The notes under the pieces: generated by a model
Told to the model about the DNA's origin: nothing
Seen by the model: the letters and a program-made list of their open reading frames with translations, nothing else
Databases searched by the model: none
NCBI GenBank assembly: GCA_047967505.1
Contig: CM106538.1
Source: Dipteris shenzhenensis
Lineage: Eukaryota; Polypodiophyta; Polypodiopsida; Gleicheniales
Reading direction: 5' to 3' (one strand)
DNA: 64,000 nt
Program-made: the position numbers and the translations under genes
In this document: positions 43,506 through 53,610 of the stretch, in pieces
Position numbering within the stretch: the first letter of the stretch is position 1
Layout of the letters: every line of letters begins with the position of its first letter

Positions 43506-44706
43506 TTGTGGAGAGAACAAGGGACAAGTGACGAAGGAAGGTTCGGAGCACAAAGGTGACGTTATCACCTGTTCGTGACGTGCGAGGGACGTGTGGATCG
43601 TTGGCGGTGACGAAGGCTGTACGTGACGGGACCAGGTGGACGGGCATCTTCGGTTGATGTTCTGCTGCGACGACTGGCGTAGGCGACGCACTGATCGCAA
43701 CGAGGCTCCGCAACGAAGTGTTGACGCAATCCGTGTTGGATGGCGCTCCCGTAAGGTGGTTCGACGAATAGGGTGGCTGATGAAGGTTTCTGGAGCTTGG
43801 TCTGGAGCTTCTGAATTGTGGCGGACAGCGGGTCTGGAGCCTGGATCGAACGGCTGGTAATCAGCGATGTCCACGAATTAGGGAACGAAGGACTGGTGGC
43901 GATCCTACAGCGACAACGAAATTAGTAGAGAAATTGTTTGACAATGGGGGTCCCGTAAGGCAGCGACGACAGCGGGGAAATCAACCTTACGTGACGGGCA
44001 GACTGCAACGATGCAGCAGACGGTAGCGTGGAGCGCATGATAGGCAAGGAACGACGATTGGTCCTTCGTGTGATCGACGATAGGCCTAGAGCGGTGCTGG
44101 AACGGATAGCAGTAATTTGGGAGCAAGGAGATCATTTGGCACGTAAGATGTGACTTGGAACACAGGGGTGGCGCAGAGCAGGCTGGCTAACCTGTGGTTT
44201 GCTGATTTGGCACACATGTGCTCTGAGGTCTCCAGCTCCGAGCATCCTGCTAGTAACCAGTGACTGAGGCTACGATCCAGTGACGGGCGCAGAGGCGCAG
44301 GACTTGACCAGGGAGCTTTCTTTGATCTCCCTTAGCTTTGTGTTGTTTTTTTTCTTTTTGATTTAGTTGGGTGATGCGCTACTTCCATAGATAGGATAGC
44401 GTGAATGAGCAGCATGCATGAGGTTTCAATGTGGTAGCAGGGACAGATTATGCCTGTGTGTTTCAGTCGGAGTCAGATTGCAGGAATTTCCCTAGTATAG
44501 GGAAAAGCGCCATCTGTGATATATACCTGTATTAAATGCTTGATCAGTGTGAATGTGGGATTGCAGGGATTCCCTAGTATAGGGAATTGTGTCAGATTGT
44601 TAGTACACCGAACTGTGTCAGCTTGTAATACATTTTTCCAGTGGTGTTAAAAAAAAACAAAAAACAAAAAAACAAAAAAACAGAATAAAACAAAACAAAA
44701 CACCCA
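43506..44706 (+). other. Chromovirus leader with two identical stem-loops
   Basis: 1.2 kb between primer site and gag. TTCCCTAGTATAGGGAA occurs at 44488-44504 and again at 44570-44586; each is a 7-bp perfect stem with a 3-base loop. An A-rich tract (44648-44702) precedes the gag ATG. Short open frames (43636-43860) have no domain. Confidence 0.75.
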
Positions 44707-45693
44707 TTGAACGGAATGGAAGCAGAAGAAGGGGCTTCCAGGAGGGACCCTGGTGAATCAGGAGTCCGGCTGACCCAGCAGGGATCGCGCCCAGTAGCTC
44801 ATACTTTAGCTGGCAGGATTGCATTGCTCGAAGATGCCTTGCAACAGTTGTTAGCGCAGCAATTACAGGCCAATGCAGGGCAGTTCGAGCTTAGGAGAGC
44901 GATACATAGTATGTCTGTCAGACCTTCTCGAGAGGAGAAGGGAAAGGCTCCAATGGAACTGGAGTCTAGTGTCCATATGGTCGAGCCTAGGAAGGCTAAA
45001 GTGCCAAATATTGCCAATTACAGACTGGAAAAATATTCTGGTCGGATGAACGACCGTAGCTCCGATGTCATTGAGACCTGGTTACACAAATGGGACGAGG
45101 CGTTTGCCATTTGTGAAATCAGAAATGACATCAAGAAGATCCGCGAGGCCACCCACATGTTTAGTGAGGCAGCGGATCGGTGGTGGATTAAACAACAAAA
45201 AGATGGAATAGCATCCACTACCTGGGAGGGGTTTAAAAGAGAGTTCAGGAAACACTTCTTACCTCTTGACGAAGCATCCCGAGCTTGGGATCAATATAGG
45301 AACCTTCGTCAGAGAAATTTATCAGTGGCAGAATACACTGATAAGTTTCGAGAGAGTGTAATGAAGGTTGACGAACCCCTGCCTCAATCAATCCAAGTGA
45401 AAGATTTCATATTTGGATTGAATGATCGAATAAAAATGGAAGTTCGGGCTAAGTACGCGAACACGTTAGATGATGCAATAGCTATAGCCCTGAACTATGA
45501 GGATGCCAAGGGCAGCAAGCCAAGTGGGTTTGCACAGGTCGGAACCCAGTATGGGTATCCGAAGAAATCTGGGTTTAAGAAGAAGTGGACTAGTAGAGGA
45601 AGTGGTTCGCAGCCGAGTGGTCAAGCCAAGCAAGCGAGACTGGCTGAAACTCCTAAACCAAGTACCACCATTGGAGTGAAGACATTGGAGTGA
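44707..45693 (+). CDS. Chromovirus gag (capsid part)
   Basis: Gag assembles the virus-like particle. An intact 328-codon frame starts [18 protein letters not shown] retrotransposon-gag (PF03732-type) region lies at residues about 110-270: [66 protein letters not shown] helical segment at residues 35-70 ([17 protein letters not shown]-like) may form a coiled coil. The frame ends at 45691-45693 in a basic linker, before the zinc knuckle, which lies in the next frame. A frameshift has therefore probably separated capsid from nucleocapsid. Confidence 0.85.
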   Translation: MNGMEAEEGASRRDPGESGVRLTQQGSRPVAHTLAGRIALLEDALQQLLAQQLQANAGQFELRRAIHSMSVRPSREEKGKAPMELESSVHMVEPRKAKVPNIANYRLEKYSGRMNDRSSDVIETWLHKWDEAFAICEIRNDIKKIREATHMFSEAADRWWIKQQKDGIASTTWEGFKREFRKHFLPLDEASRAWDQYRNLRQRNLSVAEYTDKFRESVMKVDEPLPQSIQVKDFIFGLNDRIKMEVRAKYANTLDDAIAIALNYEDAKGSKPSGFAQVGTQYGYPKKSGFKKKWTSRGSGSQPSGQAKQARLAETPKPSTTIGVKTLE

Positions 45694-47070
45694 AGAGGAA
45701 AGTAACCCCAATGGCAGCCCGGGCTTGGTCTAAGTCTCCCTTGAACCCAGAACAAAGGGAAAAAGCGAGGAGAGAAGGCTTATGTTTTGGTTGCCTTCAA
45801 CCTCATCAGTGGAAGGAATGTCCACGTAACAAAGATTGTCGGAGGGCTGAGATGGTGATCTCAGAGTGCGACGTGGAGATGCAGGGAAGTCCCAGAGCGG
45901 AAGAGATGCAGATTCAGCTAGCGGGATCTTCTCAGAGGTTAGTACCCTGTTTGTTATGTGTGTCTGTTGCTAAGTTAGTGACGAGTGCACCTGATAACAT
46001 CCTATCTAAGCCCGTAGCAACGGGGTATATGGCCTTTAATGATACGGAGTTAATTAAAATGAAAGGGCAAGTGGCCAATCATGATGTCATTGTGTTGTTT
46101 GACTCGGCGTCAACTCACAATGTGATTAACTCCAAGCTCGTGAAGAGGCTGAAACTAAAAACAAGTCCATCTAACTATGCGTATACAGTCAGGATGGCAG
46201 ATGGAAGTTCAACTGAAGTATGGGACCAAAGGGTTACCCATTTGGAGCTTCAGATTCAGGACTATGCTGAGAAGCTTGATTTTGAAATGACCAAGCTTGC
46301 TCATGCAGATATAGCCCTGGGTATGGCGTGGCATTCTAGAAAGAATCCAGCCATTGATTGGAAAAAACACGTATATCAATTCAAGATGAATGATGTGCTT
46401 TATGTCTTGAAAGGTGAAAAAGATATACCTCAAGGACCGTTGGTTTCCGTGATGGAAATCCGAAAAGCTCAAGTGGAGTTTTTATTCCTTTGCACCGCAT
46501 CGGTAGAGCCGGTTGATGATCCTTCGGCTAGCACTGATGTTACGCAAAGTGGTGAGATGGCCAAGCTGGCTAATCTTATAACAGAGGAGTTCTCTGAATG
46601 TTTTAGGGATGAACTACCTTATGGGTTACCTCCAGAGCGGAAAGTTCAACATAAGATTGAACTGATCCCGGGGGCAGAGCCTGTAAATAGACCTCCCTAT
46701 AGAATGAGTTTTACTGAAGAGGCGGAGGTGCATAGACAACTGGAAGAATACCTCAAGTTGGGGCAGATTCAACCAAGTTTTTCGCCTTTTGCTTCGCCAG
46801 TGATATTAAAGAAGAAAAAGGATGATACGTTTCGCCTATGTATAGATTACAGAGCATTGAATAATATCACTGTTAAGCACAGGTATCCGATGGCTCGGAT
46901 TGATGATTTGCTAGATGCATTACATGGAGCCGTGATTTTCAGTAAGATAGATCTTAAGTGTGGCTACCATCAGATCCGGATTAGAGCCGAGGATGTGCAT
47001 AAAACCGCTTTCAGAAGCAGGTTTGGTCATTATGAGTTTTTGGTAATGCCCTTCGGACTTACCTCCAGCA
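45690..47070 (+). pseudogene. Chromovirus nucleocapsid, protease and RT (first part)
   Basis: Zinc knuckle [13 protein letters not shown] (about 45780-45820). The retropepsin signature is [20 protein letters not shown] (about 46088-46150), where chromoviruses carry D-S-(G/A)-(A/S)-(T/S). RT follows: LYRPPYR-type entry [94 protein letters not shown]. At 47060-47070 a few bases of the NAPATF block are missing and the frame is lost. Confidence 0.85.
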
Positions 47071-47430
47071 ACATTCGTCATGCTTATGAACGATTTACTA
47101 CGTCCGTATATCGGAAAGTTCGTAGTATATTTTATTGACGATATCCTGATATTCAGTGAAAGTATTACTGAGCATCGTGAACACTTAAGAGTAGTGTTCA
47201 GTACTTTGAGAAAAGCCAGTCTTTATGTAAATAAAAAGAAAACTATACTGTGTATGGTTAGGCTTGAATATTTAGGATTCATAATTACTCCACAGGGGGT
47301 AGAAATGGATCCGAAGAAAGTGGCTGCGATACTAACTTGGCCAATCCCTCAGAGTCTGACCGCGTGTTGCAATCATTCTTGGGATTTGTCTAGTTTTATA
47401 GAAGGCATATCAAAGGATATTCCGGAATAG
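47071..47430 (+). pseudogene. Chromovirus RT active site and connection
   Basis: [13 protein letters not shown], then [20 protein letters not shown]: the F-I-D-D catalytic motif is intact. KTILCMVRLEYLGFIITPQG and WPIPQSL follow, then a second frameshift at about 47355-47362 before QSFLGF and FYRRHIKG-like words. Confidence 0.85.
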
Positions 47431-47438
47431 TATCGCCA

Positions 47439-48599
47439 TTGACTGATCTGACCTCAGATAAAGTACCTTTTATATGGGGACAGAATCAACAAGAAAGTTT
47501 TAACACCATAAAACAAGCTGTGGTCACAGGACTGGTGTTAAAAATAGTTGATCCCCAGAAACCGTTGTTCCTAGAAACCGATGCAAGTGGCATTGCAGTA
47601 GGAGCAGTTCTCCTTCAAGAGGGAAGGCCAGTAGCCTTTGAAAGCAAGAAGCTTTCTCCCTCTCAAAGGAATTGGCCAACTCATGAATTAGAGTTGTATG
47701 CTGTTATCCATGCTTTGAAAACATGGAGGCATTACTTGTATGGTTCAGAGTTTTATGTGGATGTGGATCATGATACTTTGAAACATTTTTGTAAACAGCC
47801 TGACTTGAGGGGCCGCCAAGCTAGGTGGGCAGAGCTCATGCAGGAGTTTAATTTAACGATTCGGCACCGAAGAGGAAAAGACAATAAGGTTGCTGATGCG
47901 TTGTCTCGCATTATGCACGACCTGAGTTTCACGGTATTAGAGAGTGCTCTAATGACCGAGATAAGAGAAACTCAAAAAGTGGACGAGTTTGTCCAGAGCT
48001 TATGGCCTAAAGCTCATGTTTTAAAACCCGGGGAAAATGAAAAGGATGACCTGGCATCCAGAAAAGGCCAAACTTATGCAAGATATACCATAAGGGATGG
48101 TATGCTAGTTAGAAATGGCAAGGTTGTAGTACCTAGTCAGAATGATCTCAGGCAGAGAGTCATTCGACAATGCCATGATAGCCCGTGTGCGGGACATCCA
48201 GGAGTCGAGAAGACATATGATCTCGTGAAGCGAGATTTCTTTTGGCCAAAGATGAAAAAGCATATTCATGAATATGTGACACGGTGTTTCTCGTGTCAGG
48301 TAAGCAAGGCCGAGTGGGTGAAGCCACCCGGACTTTTACAACCCTTGGAAATACCACTAAGTAAGTGGGAGAGCATTTCCATGGACTTTATAGTAGGGCT
48401 GCCTACGACGCAAGGAGGGTATGATTCTATCCTTGTGGTGGTTGATCGTCTAACCAAGATGGCTCACTTCATTCCGACTAGAGAGTCTGTTAGTGCCCCG
48501 CAAGTGGCGGATTTGTTTATTAGACATATATTTCGCCTGCATGGATTGCCTAGATCCATAGTGTCAGACCGAGACGTCAGGTTTACCGGTCATTTTTGA
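47439..48599 (+). CDS. Chromovirus RNase H and integrase (finger and core)
   Basis: RNase H: FLETDASGIAVGAVLLQEGR, ELELYAVIHALKTWRHYLYG, DHDTLKHF, HRRGKDNKVADALSR (catalytic D, E, D, D visible). Integrase: HHCC finger CHDSPCAGHPGVEKTYDLVK...CFSCQVSKAE; DDE core WESISMDFIVGLPTTQGGYD (first Asp) and GLPRSIVSDRDVRFTGHF (second Asp). The frame ends at a TGA (48597-48599) where related elements have Trp (HFW), a G-to-A change. The 386-codon stretch is otherwise intact. Confidence 0.85.
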   Translation: MTDLTSDKVPFIWGQNQQESFNTIKQAVVTGLVLKIVDPQKPLFLETDASGIAVGAVLLQEGRPVAFESKKLSPSQRNWPTHELELYAVIHALKTWRHYLYGSEFYVDVDHDTLKHFCKQPDLRGRQARWAELMQEFNLTIRHRRGKDNKVADALSRIMHDLSFTVLESALMTEIRETQKVDEFVQSLWPKAHVLKPGENEKDDLASRKGQTYARYTIRDGMLVRNGKVVVPSQNDLRQRVIRQCHDSPCAGHPGVEKTYDLVKRDFFWPKMKKHIHEYVTRCFSCQVSKAEWVKPPGLLQPLEIPLSKWESISMDFIVGLPTTQGGYDSILVVVDRLTKMAHFIPTRESVSAPQVADLFIRHIFRLHGLPRSIVSDRDVRFTGHF

Positions 48600-49442
48600 A
48601 CGGCGGTATTTAAGACACTGAGGACTGAGTTGGGAACGAGTAGTGGGGATCATCCTGAGACGGATGGTCAGACGGAGAGAGTCAACCAGACTTTAGAGGA
48701 TATGTTGAGGGCATATGTGTCATTGAGGCAACATACGTGGGACAAGTGGTTGCCATTGCTGGAGTTTGCCTACAATGATAGAAAACATTCATCTACTGGG
48801 TTCAGTCTGTTTGAGCTGAACTATGGTTATAGACCAGCCAATCCAACTATAGTTGGAGTACCTCAGAAAGTGCCTAGTGCCGCGAACTTTGTAGTTCAGA
48901 AGCGGGAGATGCTAGCACTTGCGAGAGCTAATATCCGCCAGGCTATGGATAGAGCCAAGGTGTATGCGGATGAAAACCGGTCTATAAGAGTATTTAAGGA
49001 AGGAGAAAAAGTTTTTCTCAGAGTTCCTTCGCACTCGAAGTCGCTGACTTCAGGAGAGTGTGCTAAGTTATCACCTCGATACTGTGGGCCGTGGTTAATT
49101 CTAAAGAGAATAGGAAGTGTACCCTATAAATTAGAATTGCCACAGGGGTGTAAGGTGCACCCGGTTTTTCATGTTTCGCGCTTAAAGAAATTTTTACATA
49201 CTGGTGACTCACTAATCGAAGGTGTGGTTTTGTTTCAGGAGATAGAGGATATTGCAAGGCGCAAACCAACGGCGCAAACCAACAAGAATCCTGGACCGAG
49301 GAACAATGCAAATACGAAATCGGAAGATACCACGGTGTTGGTTGCATGGCATGGTCAGCCTCTATCCGAAGCTACCTGGGAATCCGTATATCAGTTGCGG
49401 AGAGTGTTCCCAGATTTTATCATCGAGGACGCTGATGTTAAT
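48600..49442 (+). CDS. Chromovirus integrase C-terminus and chromodomain
   Basis: Continues in frame after the stop: TAVFKTLRTELGTSSGDHPE, TDGQTERVNQTLEDMLRAYV (the catalytic Glu lies here), AYNDRKHSSTGFSLFELNYG, the GPY/F-type domain (LSPRYCGPWLILKRIGSVPY, VHPVFHVSRLKKF) and a chromodomain-like end VLVAWHGQPLSEATWESVYQ, LRRVFPDFIIEDADV. Chromodomains direct integration to methylated histone marks in this clade. The coding end runs directly into the inverted LTR, so the natural C-terminus and polypurine tract are missing. Confidence 0.85.
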
Positions 49443-49905
49443 TGTCAAACAACTTCCTCTTCTAGATTCTAATGCAGATCACGGGAGCAGCACCACGAAT
49501 CTCCACCCAGCCATATCTCGCTGAGGCTGACAAGCAGACAGAGATCTACGTTACAAATTCAACGTGAATCATTTTCTTCTCTTCTCTCTCTAGCCTCAAC
49601 AAGCCCCAATTTCCTAGATAGATCTAGATGCCACATGTCATCCATATAGGGCCTTACTAATGTAACATTCCACCCCTCTCTTGGGATGCATTAATTCCTT
49701 TGCCCCTAGGCACAATCATTGCACTAGGCCCTTGGCCTTAGATCTACCTAGTCTGGTGCTATCAGCCCTCACCTAGGACCTTGACATTAAATCCCTCCCG
49801 ATCATTTACATAAAGCGCATACACATATATTACAGAGATAGATCCTTTAAAGGGAAATGTCGACTGATTCTTCCGAGGTCATGCTACCTCGACTAGAGCG
49901 TAACA
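49443..49905 (-). repeat. Right LTR, inverted orientation
   Basis: TGTCAAACAAC...GAGCGTAACA is the reverse complement of 43028-43490, same length. Differences seen: one G/A in the TCTATCTAGG(G/A)AATTGG word and one G/T in CTGCA(G/T)TAGAATC. Homology extends two to three bases past the LTR end (AAT before TGTC), matching the bases between LTR and primer site on the left. Confidence 0.95.
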
Positions 49906-50101
49906 TTTTAGAGTCTAGTGGCGCACACTATAGTGTTGTACTCGTCTATTGTCTATCACATCAGTCAACATCAAGCTCTTTGGTATCATGTGAGTACTTG
50001 TCCATTGCTTTCATTTTCTTTCCATTTCATTTCCATTATGCTTGTTATCTTTCCTTTCCATTCCTAGTGTTAGCTTGCTTCTCTCCCTACCACTATGATC
50101 C
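49906..50101 (+). repeat. 5' LTR of the gag-only element, right part
   Basis: Resumes TTTTAGAGTCTAGTGGC and ends GATCCTTCA, matching 52232-52434. Starts with the right target duplication TTTTA (49906-49910). Confidence 0.85.
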
Positions 50102-50103
50102 TT

Positions 50104-50116
50104 CATGTGGTATCAG
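50104..50116 (+). other. Primer-binding site, gag-only element
   Basis: TGGTATCAGAGTC within this span, one mismatch to the tRNA-Met complement at the end; follows the LTR end CTTCA by two bases. Confidence 0.8.
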
Positions 50117-50770
50117 AGTCATGTTCCTGTCTTTCCCTTTCCTTCCAAGAGGTTGAGGTAAGGGAGGCCAATGAAGCTACTCTACCTCCTCCTCCTTGGA
50201 AGGCTGCCCTCTTCTCTCCTTTCTTGAGCTCTCTTCTCCATGCCATGATCTGCCACCTCTCTTGTCCTTCCTTCAGCTACATCTTTCTGTGACCAGTCGA
50301 CGATGTGATGCTTCTATTTGGATCTAGAAGTAGAATCACAGCTTTGTGTCTTCAGCAAAGTTGTAGAGAACCTTGAGTACTACAAATTTCGTTTTTACAT
50401 CATTGCAATCCAAGTTTTCTGTGAAAAGTTATAGTCCTTGGAAGAAGTGATGAAATTAGTTTTTGCGCGCGGATTTTGTTCTGGTGCTCAATGATTTGAC
50501 AGCCCAAGCATGATGCAGTCAGCTCAACGTGGAGCTTTTCATCCTCTTCATCGTTGATCTCTCCTCCAGCCCACCATTTGCTCCTTCTGCCCGACATTCT
50601 CTTGGAGCTGCTACCTGCAAGTTGGTGCCCGTATTCTGGCCGTCATTCTCTTGGAGCTGCTGTCCTTCTACTTCTGTCTACCATGAAGAAGTTCTAGACT
50701 TTTTCCAGCTCATGAAGAACTTATTAAGATGATCTTTCCATAGTTACACTTGCATTTCTACTCTTTTTCA
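50117..50770 (+). other. Leader of the gag-only element
   Basis: No coding signal; pyrimidine-rich words similar in style to 11620-12000 of the related element. Gag starts at about 50774. Confidence 0.5.
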
Positions 50771-50773
50771 GCC

Positions 50774-51622
50774 ATGGAGTCTTCCAAATCAACTACCATT
50801 TTGTTCGAGAAGTTTAATGGTAAGAATTTCCCTACATGGCAAACAAAGATGCGTCTTGTACTTATGAAAGATGGAGTGTGGAATGTGGTGCATGGCAAGG
50901 AGAAAAAGCCACAATCAGATGAAAAGAAAATTGCACACTAGGAGAATCTGAATGACAAAGCTCTTTCTCTCATTGGTTTGGGGTTGGGTGATGACGTTAT
51001 TCATCATTTTGATTTTGACTCCACTGCTCACGACTTCTTGGCTAAGTTTGAAGAATTGTTCGGCAACAAAATCATCAATTCAAAGGTATTCCTCAGACAG
51101 GAATTCTTCAAGCTGCAAATGAAGCATGAAGACTCTCTTCTTGCTCACTTGAATCATATGGAATCCTTTGTCGCTCAGCTTGCTAGTCTGAAGGCCCCTG
51201 TAGGGGAAGATGATCAAGTTGATGTGCTCCTCTCAAGCATTGAGAAAAATTCTAAGTAGTGGGAGATCATATCAGCATTGCGTGTGACACAAATGGGTTA
51301 TCATGATATGGTGGCTATGCTCATTGATCATGAAAGATGGTATGCAAACACTGTACTGTACTGCAAGGACTAAGGCAAAGGCAAATTCAAGCCTTTCAAA
51401 TGCAATCAGTGTGGGAAGCTTGGTCACACCAAGGATTGCTGCTTCCAGAAGCTTGCCAAGCAACAACACAAGGATCATGTCAACTTGGTTAGGGCTGCAA
51501 CAAGTGAAGACGAAGAAGAAGATGATGCTTCGACACCGACTCATGCTCTTACTGCGGACATCAGAGATCTCTCTCTCTTTTCAGAGGTCTATGTACCTGA
51601 TGATCGAGACTTTTGTTTCTGA
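50774..51622 (+). pseudogene. copia-type gag with zinc knuckle
   Basis: MESSKSTTILFEKFNGKNFP, WQTKMRLVLMKDGVWNVVHG: N-terminal part of copia gag (DUF4219/UBN2 type). Then HDFLAKFEELFGNKIINSKV, LRQEFFKLQMKHEDSLLAHL, MESFVAQLASLKAPVGEDDQ. The zinc knuckle CNQCGKLGHTKDCC is at about 51398-51440, and an acidic tail ends near 51622. Stops at 50939-50941 and 51257-51259 and a frameshift near 51365 break it. No protease, integrase or RT follows, so gag is the only coding domain. Confidence 0.8.
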
Positions 51623-52107
51623 TCTATTTTTATTATTGCTACAACTTGATGTATTTTGGGGTCCTCTACCCTGGGTCGTCCCTTTAAAATGATATGTATT
51701 GACTGTTTTGTTTTCATTGAGTCTAAAGGTCCTCTACCTTGGATAGTCCTCCTAAAAAGATGTATTGGTTTTCATATTTTGGTGTGTGGCTCCCTAACAT
51801 GTCCTGTTATGAAGGCAAGGGGGGATGTACTGTGGGAGCCATATGTATTGGCTTTGATAGGTCTCGTTATCAGGCCTGGCCGAGTTTCAGGATGTTGGTG
51901 TATTCCTAGACCTATGAGCTGATCATGTAGCCATGCTATAACGTGAGCCTCTGAGCGTGTTGAGTCTCAAGCCATGAGAATGCTTGGATCAACCTCTGAA
52001 CACGCTTAGACTTTAGCCTCTAAGTTACATAGGGTGCACAGTTTGATGACCGTCATTGTCATGTTCTGTTCTTGGTTCCATTCTAGTAGTCTCTCACCTT
52101 GCCTTCA
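51623..52107 (+). other. 3' internal region shared by both non-autonomous elements
   Basis: Matches 12600-13021 (CTATTTTTATTATT.CTAC, TGATATGTATTGA, GGCCTGGCCGAGTT). It contains a first purine tract (51811-51825, AAGGCAAGGGGGGATG) followed by TACTGTGGGAGCC. Confidence 0.75.
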
Positions 52108-52115
52108 TGGGGGGG
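52108..52115 (+). other. Polypurine tract at the 3' LTR
   Basis: ATGGGGGGG right before TGTTGG, identical to that of the element at 11261. Confidence 0.85.
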
Positions 52116-52434
52116 TGTTGGAATATGAAGCCAAAGTGAGTCTAAAATGAGTGTTCTAGGTGTGGTTTTATAGTCTAGTGAGTCCTAGATATGCCACGTG
52201 TCATATTGGGAGATATCCCATACACATTGTGACTTTCTAGAGTCTAGTGGCACACTATATAGTGTTGTACTTGTCTATTGTCTATCACATCAGTCAACAT
52301 CAAGCTCTTTGGTATCATGTGAGTACTTGTCCATTGCTTTCATTTTCTTTCCATTTCATTTCCATTATGCTTGTTATCTTTCCTTTCCATTCCTAGTGTT
52401 AGCTTTCTTCTCTCCCTACCACTATGATCCTTCA
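52116..52434 (+). repeat. 3' LTR of the gag-only element
   Basis: 319 bp, TGTTGG...CCTTCA. A short GGTGGTCTAG word present in the 5' LTR is missing here (52160). Confidence 0.9.
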
Positions 52435-53610
52435 GTTATGGCATGTCCTACAAATACCTTTGAGTTTATGGGCTCCTGCCACATTCTAGCCCCAACTCCG
52501 GTGTCCACCTATTTTTGTCTTTCCACCCTCGCCATCCAGCTTGCCTATGGTTAGTCCGAGATCTTGACATCCTTTCGCGCCGGCTATAAGTGGCATAAAA
52601 GGGGAGAAGATTTCCGTAAGGGTATGGAAGGAAAGAAAAGAGAAGAGGTATTGGCCAAGTATTTCTTTGCACGCTTGTATTTTGTGCCTGGCCATTTCTT
52701 TATCATGCAGAGTATTTGCCTTGCATTAAACATTTTTCTCACCGTGACTCCTTTTGACTTCGTCTCTCTCTTTCATTCCACCTTTCGTGCCAATGTGCGA
52801 AAGTGTCATAGGCGAACACATACATGCACATGTGGGCCACATCTTACCCCGCTCCTCTATCAGTGGTGGCAGGCTACCTCGCCTCCTATTGTGGTAGCAC
52901 GGCTCCCATCTCACCACCCAGCCCCTCCTGTTACTGGGGCTGCATCTTTGTCTCAACCCTCTTCTACATCCCCTACCTGTGCCGTTGTTGCCTCTCCAAC
53001 ATCCGTGCCTCTTCCTCTCACTGCTACATCCACCCCACCACCATCCCCCCTTCATGCTTCTCCTCGTGTGGCTTCCACTTCTTCATGCGCTTCGGGGACC
53101 CAGTTGGTGGTCTTATCTACACAGGTGGCGAGTCAATCTCTTTCTCTAGATGCTTCTTCAGATGCTTGGGCATCTTCTTCTATGACTCCATATTTTCATC
53201 TTACTGTGGTATCCTTAGTAGTCAGCATGCTCCCTGATTTGATTATTGCTACTGTTCACGAGGGAGAGGATTCTCTGGAGCCACTTGATCCGCCATTACA
53301 AGAGGGACAGGTTGCTGCAGATTCTTCCGATGTTTCACAAGTTCTGACATAAGGTGCACCACAGGCATTGGCTACTTCTCTAGGTCTTGGATTCACAATT
53401 CCACCATAGGTGGCTCATTCATTTGATCTCAAGCTTAGAGTGGGCATGGGCGCTCCTAGTAGTGATGTTGCTGTTAATCGGGCTCAAGCACTTCTGATTT
53501 CCTCAAAGATACAAGCCCCACACTTTTCGCTCCGGCTGCCCTCAATTCCCACGTCTCCTGGACTTTAGATGTCACATGTACCAGTGCCGCTACCCAGGTT
53601 GATACTCTTC
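52435..53610 (+). other. Unidentified ORF continued; Pro/Ser/Thr-rich
   Basis: Continuation of 42558-42896. The frame 52564-53352 (262 codons) starts in TSFRAGYKWHKRGEDFRKGM and then becomes rich in Pro/Ser/Thr (PLPLTATSTPPPSPLHASP) with an acidic end (HEGEDSLEPLDPPLQEGQ). The style resembles the linker after the zinc knuckle in plant LINE ORF1, but no knuckle or DUF4283 is visible. The function is unknown. Confidence 0.4.

Larger units (their letters stand above)
43028..49905 (+). mobile_element. gypsy chromovirus with inverted LTRs
   Basis: Left LTR 43028-43490 is in normal orientation, followed by a primer site and a 1.2-kb leader, gag, protease, RT, RNase H, integrase and a chromodomain. 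At 49443, right after the chromodomain codons, begins the exact reverse complement of the left LTR (to 49905). The two 463-bp LTRs differ at about two sites. No polypurine tract and no direct 3' LTR exist. A 5-bp target duplication surrounds the whole. pol carries two frameshifts and one Trp-to-stop change. Confidence 0.9.
42897..52434 (+). mobile_element. gag-only copia-type LTR element (TR-GAG-like), hosting a chromovirus
   Basis: The 5' LTR is at 42897-43027 joined to 49911-50101, then primer site, leader, gag with zinc knuckle, a short tail with no pol, purine tract and 3' LTR 52116-52434. Target duplication GCTAT (42892-42896) / GTTAT (52435-52439), one C-to-T change. Without the nested gypsy it measures about 2.65 kb. 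Short LTR elements coding only gag are described in plants as TR-GAG; assignment to that class is by structure. Confidence 0.8.

Noticed and set aside
49443-49905. Right LTR as an unrelated solo LTR inserted in opposite direction
   Set aside because: It begins exactly at the end of pol and ends exactly at the 5-bp target duplication that pairs with the left LTR, so an independent insertion would need two coincidences. Not fully excluded.
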